Shown: in pieces, positions 58,885 to 64,000 of the stretch
Layout of the letters: each line of letters opens with the position of its first letter
Numbering within the stretch: the stretch's first letter is position 1
Notes under the pieces: model-generated
Seen by the model: only the letters and a program-made list of their open reading frames with translations
Told to the model about the DNA's origin: nothing
The model's database searches: none
Source of the DNA: Microtetraspora niveoalba
GTDB lineage: Bacteria > Actinomycetota > Actinomycetes > Streptosporangiales > Streptosporangiaceae
NCBI RefSeq assembly: GCF_001570405.1
Contig: NZ_BBYM01000008.1
Span: 62,001-126,000 of the forward strand
Direction of reading: 5' to 3'
DNA length: 64,000 nt
Program-made: the position numbers and the translations under genes

Positions 58885-58988
58885 TGCCCTGTCCGCCACT
58901 GTGGACCGGCGGAAATCGGACCTCACCGTCGAGGCCGGTCATGACCGTGACCGGCCTCTCGCGAACCACCGACGCGGCGCGCGGCCGG

Positions 58989-59924
58989 TCACTTGCTGGA
59001 GATGCCGACCCCGAGGTCGAACTCGCGGTAGACCCTGGCCCAGAAACCGTCCCGCAGCCACACCCGGGCCTCCGGGTAGGGGCGCAGCGAGTGGCCCAGC
59101 TCCTTCTCCGCCTCGATCAGCAGCTCCGTGTCGATCACGGTCGGCAGTATGGGGCCGGGCAGCAGGTCCCTGATGTTGTCGCGCCCCCGGGTCAGTATCC
59201 ACTTCTGCGCGACGTGCTCGCCGACCTCCTCCACGTGCGGCCGTCCGGGGCCCAGCTTGGTGATCTGCCCGACCGGCGCCTTCGGCACCGGCTTGACGGT
59301 ACGGCCCGCGAACACCTGCGCCGGGGACGGCGCGGGCGTCACGGGCACCGGGACCGGCGCCCGGTTGAAGTAGGGACGCAGGAAATCGGCGCTCAAGATC
59401 TCGACAGTGTCCGACTCCCACACCAGCCGCTCTGCCTGGTTCGTGCCGAACGGCGGCTCCACCCCCCAAAGATGGACGCGTACCCCGTACGCCTGCGCGG
59501 CCTCCACCGCCGGCACCATGTCCTCGTCGCCCGCGATCAGCACGGTGTCGCTGACGGCGTGGTGCCGGGCGAGGGCTTCCAGATCGCTGCGGATCTGGGC
59601 GTCCACGCCTTTCTGCTGGCCACGCGCGTTCAGGTTGCCAAGCCGTACCTTCACCCAGGGAAGCTGGGCGATCACGCGCTGGTCCACGGTCGGGACCCGG
59701 TCCCGCGCGGCGTCGTACCAGTAGACGCGGAGCAACTCTCCGGGAATGCGCTCCATCGCGTGTTTCTGCAACGACTGGATCAGTTCGTCCGCGGCGACGC
59801 GGTACTCCTTGCGCTCCTTCGCCCCCAGCAGGACTTCGCCGGCCGCCGCGTACAGATAACCGACGTCCACGAGGACCGCGTACTTGGCAGCCATGCTGTG
59901 TGCGGTGAGGTCCGGGATGGCCAT
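58989..59924 (-). CDS. NYN-domain (PIN-like) nuclease candidate
   Basis: A 311-residue protein. Residues 12-190 are a NYN/PIN-like domain: AVLVDVGYLYAA supplies the first aspartate, QQKGVDAQIRSDL the second, and DTVLIAGDEDMVPAVEAA the third acidic cluster of the metal site. A Pro-rich linker (about 195-225) leads to a C-terminal domain (IDTELLIEAEKELGHSLRPYPEARVWL) common to the actinomycete subgroup. NYN proteins are metal-dependent RNases; the target is unknown. GGAGG lies 5 bases before the ATG. Confidence 0.86.
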   Translation of the reverse strand: MAIPDLTAHSMAAKYAVLVDVGYLYAAAGEVLLGAKERKEYRVAADELIQSLQKHAMERIPGELLRVYWYDAARDRVPTVDQRVIAQLPWVKVRLGNLNARGQQKGVDAQIRSDLEALARHHAVSDTVLIAGDEDMVPAVEAAQAYGVRVHLWGVEPPFGTNQAERLVWESDTVEILSADFLRPYFNRAPVPVPVTPAPSPAQVFAGRTVKPVPKAPVGQITKLGPGRPHVEEVGEHVAQKWILTRGRDNIRDLLPGPILPTVIDTELLIEAEKELGHSLRPYPEARVWLRDGFWARVYREFDLGVGISSK

Positions 59925-60025
59925 GTCGTCCTCCAGGACTCGTCACTAGATGATCGGCTGACTATATCTCCCCCTTTTCTAGATACTCCCAACTCTTGAG
60001 CCCGTTGACACCCTGTTCCGCTGAT

Positions 60026-60235
60026 CTAATGCCGAAGCATGGCCGAACGCCAAGCTCCGGGACCGCGCGGTAGTCCCATCCGCATCCCATGTGCGGGGTT
60101 TGCCCATTTCTTACGTACGGGTGCCCGGCGGGCGGGCGCGGGAGGGGACGCGGCGAGAACGGAGACGAGCGCGGTCACGAGGGCGGCCACCTCTTCGGGG
60201 GTCGGGTCGCCCTTGACGACGCGCAGTTCGGTCAC
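60026..60235 (-). CDS. accE: Acyl-CoA carboxylase epsilon subunit
   Basis: A 69-residue protein starting [20 protein letters not shown], the hallmark start of AccE/PccE epsilon subunits, and ending [12 protein letters not shown]. The epsilon subunit stabilises the acyl-CoA carboxylase complex of actinomycetes. Its GTG overlaps the stop of the beta-subunit gene (GTGA), confirming co-translation. Confidence 0.88.
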   Translation of the reverse strand: MTELRVVKGDPTPEEVAALVTALVSVLAASPPAPARRAPVRKKWANPAHGMRMGLPRGPGAWRSAMLRH

Positions 60236-61821
60236 AGCGGGATGTTCCCGTGCTTCTTGGGCGGCAGCGTCGCCCGCTTGTCGCGGAGCGCGCGCAGCGC
60301 CCTGACGATCTGGACCCTGGTCTCCGACGGCCTGATCACGGCGTCCACATAGCCGCGTTCGGCCGCGAGATAGGGGTTGGCCAGCGTGTCCTCGTACTCG
60401 CCGACGAACGTCGCGCGGGCGGCCTCGGGGTCCTCGGCGGCGGCCAGCTCGCGGCGGTAGAGGATGTTGACCGCCCCCTGCGCGCCCATCACCGCGATCT
60501 GCGCGGTGGGCCAGGCGAGGTTGACGTCCGCGCCGAGGTGCTTGGATCCCATGACGTCGTACGCCCCGCCGTAGGCCTTGCGGGTGATGACGGTGACCAG
60601 TGGAACGGTCGCCTCGGCGTACGCGTAGAGGAGTTTCGCGCCGCGCCGGATGATTCCGTTCCATTCCTGGTCGGTGCCCGGCAGGAATCCCGGAACATCA
60701 ACAAATGTCAAGACCGGAATATTAAAGGCATCACAAGTCCGTACAAAGCGCGCGGCTTTCTCGGATGCGGCGATGTCCAGCGTTCCGGCGAAACTCAGCG
60801 GCTGGTTCGCGACCACGCCGACCGACCGCCCGTCCACCCGGCCGAAACCGACCACGATGTTCGGCGCGAAGCCCGCGTGGACCTCCAGGAACTCGCCGTC
60901 GTCCAGGACGTGCTCGACCACCGAGCGCATGTCGTACGGCTGGTTCGCCGAGTCGGGGATGACGGTGTCGAGTTCGAGGTCCTCGGGGGTGACCTCCATG
61001 GGCGTGTCGACGTCGTAGGCCGGGGCGTCGTCCATGTTGTTGGACGGCAGGTAGGACAGCAGCGCGCGGGCGTAGTCCAGGCAGTCCTCCTCGTCCGCCG
61101 CCTCGTAGTGGGCGACGCCCGACCTGGAGCCGTGGGCGTGCGCGCCGCCGAGCTCCTCGAACGTCACCTCCTCGCCCGTCACGGTCCTGATGACGTCCGG
61201 GCCGGTGATGAACATGTGCGACTTCTCCCGCACCATCAGGACGAAGTCCGTCAGGGCGGGGGAGTAGACGGCGCCGCCCGCGCACGGGCCCATGACCAGG
61301 GAGATCTGCGGGATCACGCCCGACGCGTGCACGTTGCGCTTGAAGATCTCGGCGTACAGGCCGAGGGAGACGACCCCCTCCTGGATCCGCGCGCCGCCGG
61401 AGTCGTTGACGCCGATCACCGGGCAGCCCGTCTTGAGCGCGTGGTCCATGACCTTGACGATCTTCTCGCCGAAGACCTCGCCGAGCGAGCCGCCGAAGAC
61501 GGTGAAGTCCTGCGCGAACACCGCGACCGGGCGGCCGTCCACGGTGCCGTGACCGGTGACCACGCCGTCGCCGTACGGGCGCTCCCGGTCGAGGCCGAAG
61601 CTCGTCGAGCGGTGCCGGGCCATGGCGTCGAACTCGACGAACGAGTCCTCGTCCAGCAGGGCGCGCACCCGCTCTCTGGCGGTCATCTTGCCCTTGGCGT
61701 GCTGTCTCTCCACCGCTCTCGCCGAACCGGCGTGGGCCGCCTCGTCCCTGCGGCGCTCCAGGTCGGCGATCTTGCCTGCGGTCGTGTGGACATCGATGTC
61801 GGGTACCCGTTCCGCGGTCAT
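60232..61821 (-). CDS. pccB: Acyl-CoA (propionyl-CoA) carboxylase beta subunit
   Basis: A 529-residue carboxyltransferase. The N-terminal crotonase half holds [14 protein letters not shown] and GGARIQEGV; the C-terminal half holds [15 protein letters not shown] and [19 protein letters not shown]. It transfers carboxyl from biotin to propionyl- or acetyl-CoA to make methylmalonyl- or malonyl-CoA. ATG at 61819-61821 has no ribosome site; TACCCT ends 6 bases upstream, so it may be leaderless. A patch of rare AT-rich codons occurs at about 60660-60760. A biotinylated alpha subunit is not in the window. Confidence 0.95.
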   Translation of the reverse strand: MTAERVPDIDVHTTAGKIADLERRRDEAAHAGSARAVERQHAKGKMTARERVRALLDEDSFVEFDAMARHRSTSFGLDRERPYGDGVVTGHGTVDGRPVAVFAQDFTVFGGSLGEVFGEKIVKVMDHALKTGCPVIGVNDSGGARIQEGVVSLGLYAEIFKRNVHASGVIPQISLVMGPCAGGAVYSPALTDFVLMVREKSHMFITGPDVIRTVTGEEVTFEELGGAHAHGSRSGVAHYEAADEEDCLDYARALLSYLPSNNMDDAPAYDVDTPMEVTPEDLELDTVIPDSANQPYDMRSVVEHVLDDGEFLEVHAGFAPNIVVGFGRVDGRSVGVVANQPLSFAGTLDIAASEKAARFVRTCDAFNIPVLTFVDVPGFLPGTDQEWNGIIRRGAKLLYAYAEATVPLVTVITRKAYGGAYDVMGSKHLGADVNLAWPTAQIAVMGAQGAVNILYRRELAAAEDPEAARATFVGEYEDTLANPYLAAERGYVDAVIRPSETRVQIVRALRALRDKRATLPPKKHGNIPL

Positions 61822-61827
61822 GTTCGC

Positions 61828-61833
61828 AGGGTA
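61828..61833 (-). promoter_or_regulatory. -10 element of a probable leaderless promoter (pccB)
   Basis: TACCCT read on the minus strand fits TAnnnT and ends 6 bases before the ATG at 61821; no purine-rich site intervenes. Confidence 0.4.
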
Positions 61834-61885
61834 ACCAGACGTGCTCGTCCGGCGGCCGGAGGGGAGCCCCGGCCGCCGGGCCGGC

Positions 61886-62638
61886 TCACACGCGCTGCCA
61901 GAGCGCGGGGACGTTGGGCGGTTCCCACCCGGTCAGCGCCGTGTGCTGCTGGAGGCAGCGGTAGGTGACGCCGTTGTAGACCACCACGTCGCCGCCCTTG
62001 TACGCGGTGCCCGCGGTCCAGTTGCCGGTCGGGCCGGTGCTCGGGCTGACCGTCGGCGACGGGCTCGGCGACGGGCTGGCGCTCGGGCTGGGCGAGGGGC
62101 TGGGCGACGGGCTCGGGTCGCCGCCGCCGGGGCCGACCTGGAGATCGACGCAGTTGTAGAAGGCGTTCTCGGTGTCGGCGATGTTCCAGATGGCGAGCAC
62201 CTTGATGCGGCCGGTCCTGCCGCCGAGGCTCACCGTGTGCGTCACCGTCGATCCCGGCTGCCTGCCGTGGTCGTCGAACACCGCGATCCTGGTGTTCCCG
62301 ACGTAGTACTCCCACGTGCTGGTGGCGTGCCGGGCCTCGATCAGCCACTTGAAGTTGACGGTGTCGCCCACCTTGGCGGCCGGCCACGGCTTGGACTCGT
62401 CGTCGAGCGGAGCCCAGCGCGGGTCGCCGCCGCTGCAGGTCCGCAGGCCCTTCGGCCCCTCGACGCTCTGCGGCTCCCAGATGATCTGCCCGCAGTTGGG
62501 GACGCGGCGCTCGGCGCAGTTGGCCTGCCGGCTCGGCGGGTCGGAGATGTAGCCGTGCGCCGAGGCGGGTGACGCGACGAACAGCACGGTCGCGGCGGCG
62601 ACGAGCGCCGCCGCCAGGAACGAGATCAGTCTTCGCAT
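61886..62638 (-). CDS. AA10 lytic polysaccharide monooxygenase with CBM5/12
   Basis: A 250-residue secreted protein. The signal peptide ends SPASA so that His28 ([11 protein letters not shown]) becomes the N-terminal copper ligand; His104 ([11 protein letters not shown]) is the second histidine of the brace. The AA10 domain reaches about residue 170, then a Pro/Ser linker, then a C-terminal CBM5/12 ([26 protein letters not shown]). It should oxidatively cleave chitin or cellulose; the CBM type favours chitin. GGAGGAAG precedes the ATG. Confidence 0.95.
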   Translation of the reverse strand: MRRLISFLAAALVAAATVLFVASPASAHGYISDPPSRQANCAERRVPNCGQIIWEPQSVEGPKGLRTCSGGDPRWAPLDDESKPWPAAKVGDTVNFKWLIEARHATSTWEYYVGNTRIAVFDDHGRQPGSTVTHTVSLGGRTGRIKVLAIWNIADTENAFYNCVDLQVGPGGGDPSPSPSPSPSPSASPSPSPSPTVSPSTGPTGNWTAGTAYKGGDVVVYNGVTYRCLQQHTALTGWEPPNVPALWQRV

Positions 62639-62679
62639 GTCGTGCTTCCTCCGGTGGGGGGTGGTGAAGTCAATATAAA

Positions 62680-62694
62680 AGAAAGTTTCCTAAC
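62680..62694 (-). promoter_or_regulatory. Near-palindromic motif upstream of the LPMO gene
   Basis: On the minus strand GTTAGGAAACTTTCT lies about 42-56 bp before the LPMO start, in a patch of AT-rich sequence. AGGAAA and TTTCT are near-complementary arms. Sites of this look precede some secreted glycoside-active genes of actinomycetes (recollection, not verified), suggesting sugar-responsive control. Confidence 0.4.
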
Positions 62695-62827
62695 AGTAAA
62701 TGCTCTGGTCAGGGCTTATCCATGGAACGAGTCAAGTGCGAGGGCCGGTCCGGCCCGGTGCCGCGCCCCGCCCCGGCCCTGTGGACGGAGCGAGCCGCCG
62801 GACGCGGCGATCTGGCAGAGTTGAGGC

Positions 62828-63604
62828 ATGGTTGAGGCAAAACCCGAGGCAGTGAAGACACAAGGGCTCTTCAAGAGGTTCGGCGCGCAGATAGCGGTCG
62901 CGGGCGTGGATCTCCTCGTGCCGAGGGGGAGCTTCGCCGGTCTGGTCGGCCCCAACGGCGCGGGCAAGACCACCACCCTGAGCATGGTCACCGGCCTGCA
63001 GCGGCCGGACGGCGGCCTGATCGAGATCAACGGCCACAACGTCTGGCGCGACCCGGTCAAGGTCAAGTCGCGCATCGGCGTCCTCCCCGAGGGGCTGCGC
63101 CTGTTCGAGCGGCTCTCCGGCCGCGAGCTCCTGCTGTACAACGGCGAGCTCAGGGGCATCCCCCGCGACGAGGTCGCGCGCCGGGCCGACGAGCTGCTGC
63201 GCGTGATGGACCTCGTCGAGTCGCAGGACAAGCTGGTCGTGGACTACTCCACCGGGATGCGCAAGAAGATCGGCCTGGCCGCCGCGCTGCTGCACAACCC
63301 CGACGTGCTCTTCCTCGACGAGCCGTTCGAGGGCGTCGACCCGGTCTCGGCGAACACGCTGGTCGACGTCCTCCAGCGGTACACCTCGTCCGGGTCCACG
63401 GTCGTCTTCTCCAGCCACGTCATGGACCTCGTCGAGCGGCTCTGCGACTGGGTGTCCGTGATGAGCCGCGGAAGCATCGTGGCCCAGGGGCCGATCGACT
63501 CCATCAGGAACGGCCGCAGCCTCAACGAGGCGTTCCTCGACCTGGTCGGCGTGCGCGGAGGCGGGGAGGAGGGGCTGTCGTGGTTGGGCTCTTCGTCCGC
63601 CTGA
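62828..63604 (+). CDS. ABC transporter ATP-binding protein
   Basis: A 258-residue nucleotide-binding domain: Walker A GPNGAGKTT, Q-loop replaced by GVLPEGLRLF, signature YSTGMRKK (in place of LSGGQ), Walker B VLFLDEPF with the catalytic Glu, and switch His in SSHVMD. It resembles exporters with a separate permease, as in antibiotic or membrane-protein ABC-2 type systems. The downstream permease gene overlaps its end by 25 bases. Substrate unknown. Confidence 0.92.
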   Translation: MVEAKPEAVKTQGLFKRFGAQIAVAGVDLLVPRGSFAGLVGPNGAGKTTTLSMVTGLQRPDGGLIEINGHNVWRDPVKVKSRIGVLPEGLRLFERLSGRELLLYNGELRGIPRDEVARRADELLRVMDLVESQDKLVVDYSTGMRKKIGLAAALLHNPDVLFLDEPFEGVDPVSANTLVDVLQRYTSSGSTVVFSSHVMDLVERLCDWVSVMSRGSIVAQGPIDSIRNGRSLNEAFLDLVGVRGGGEEGLSWLGSSSA

Positions 63605-64000
63605 AGCTGCGGCTGATCAGCGGCAACCTGCGCGGCGACACGGTCAAGCAGGTCGGCTTCGTCCTCACCTCGCTGATCGCCCTCGCCTGCGCCGCCGGGG
63701 GGTTCGCCCTGTTCGCCCTGCTGCGGCTGGCGAGCCCCGACATCGCGTCGAACGTCGCGATCGTGGCGTTCACCGTGTTCACGATCGGGTGGATCCTGGT
63801 CCCGCTGCTGGCCTTCGGCCTGGACGAGACGCTCGACCCGTCCCGGCTGGCGCTGTTCCCGCTCACCGCCCGGCAGATGGCGGCCGGGCTGTTCGCCGCG
63901 TCCGCGACCGGGCCGTGGCCGCTCGCCTCGCTGGTCGCGCTCGCGGGCGCGGTCGCCGGCCTCGCCTCCGGGGCCGGAGGCGTCCTGATCGGCGTCCTCG
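63580..64000 (+). CDS. ABC transporter permease (3' end outside the window)
   Basis: The GTG at 63580 follows a GGGAGGAGGGG run by about 7 bases and opens a frame to the window edge (140 codons). The product begins VVGLFVRLKLRLISGNLRG and has long hydrophobic helices (about 22-50 and 58-80, and more after 100), as expected of the membrane partner of the preceding ATPase. Overlap by 25 bases makes co-translation likely. Confidence 0.8.
   Translation, partial: MVGLFVRLKLRLISGNLRGDTVKQVGFVLTSLIALACAAGGFALFALLRLASPDIASNVAIVAFTVFTIGWILVPLLAFGLDETLDPSRLALFPLTARQMAAGLFAASATGPWPLASLVALAGAVAGLASGAGGVLIGVL

Noticed and set aside
1-64000. Mobile elements, integrases, tRNA or attachment sites around the T7SS island
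   Set aside because: No transposase, integrase, tRNA gene or flanking direct repeat was seen; composition of the island does not differ clearly from its flanks.

Overview
The window is very GC-rich DNA from a mycelial actinomycete. Gene content points to a Streptosporangiaceae-like organism (Nonomuraea, Streptosporangium and relatives), although no marker gene here fixes the genus. GTG starts are frequent, neighbouring genes often overlap as ATGA or GTGA, and several genes look leaderless. I see no rRNA or tRNA genes, CRISPR array, insertion sequence or prophage.

Left flank (1-8.6 kb): a phosphosugar mutase (cut by the window edge), purine nucleoside phosphorylase, a gamma-glutamylcyclotransferase-like protein and an LpdA-type flavoprotein. 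A pentapeptide-repeat membrane protein and a TPM-type membrane protein follow; they share a cytosolic domain. Next comes a divergent pair of MarR regulators with a perfect operator-like palindrome between them.

Type VII secretion (T7SS) island (8.8-38.1 kb): eccC, eccD, eccB and mycP are present; no eccE or eccA is visible. With them are three YbaB/EbfC-like proteins, a tandem WXG100 pair, several EspC-like and WXG100-like small proteins, a duplicated module of small plus long Gly-rich proteins, and a membrane Ser/Thr kinase-like protein lacking the HRD aspartate. Effector candidates sit around eccC: a WXG-lytic transglycosylase fusion, a large multidomain toxin candidate with a possible immunity gene and an apparent frameshift near its start, and a Scabin/pierisin-type ADP-ribosyltransferase. 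A separate WXG100 gene lies next to a 1706-residue FHA-FtsK ATPase resembling EssC, perhaps a second, reduced T7SS-like unit.

Tad pilus operon (44.2-55.9 kb): a SAF/CpaB-like protein, TadZ-like ParA ATPase with degenerate P-loop, TadA, TadB, TadC, Flp pilin, two TadE-like pseudopilins and a TadG-like protein. These run into a membrane protein that joins a LysM domain to a SARP-like (winged helix plus BTAD) C-terminus, then a lipoprotein, a 31-codon coupled ORF and a secreted protein. Nearly every junction overlaps by a few bases, so this is one long operon. No prepilin peptidase gene is in the window.

Right flank (55.9-64 kb): an NPCBM-like surface protein, Ogt and Ada-AlkA DNA repair proteins, a NYN-domain RNase-like protein, acyl-CoA carboxylase epsilon and beta subunits, a chitin-active AA10 LPMO with a carbohydrate-binding module, and an ABC transporter whose permease runs off the end.
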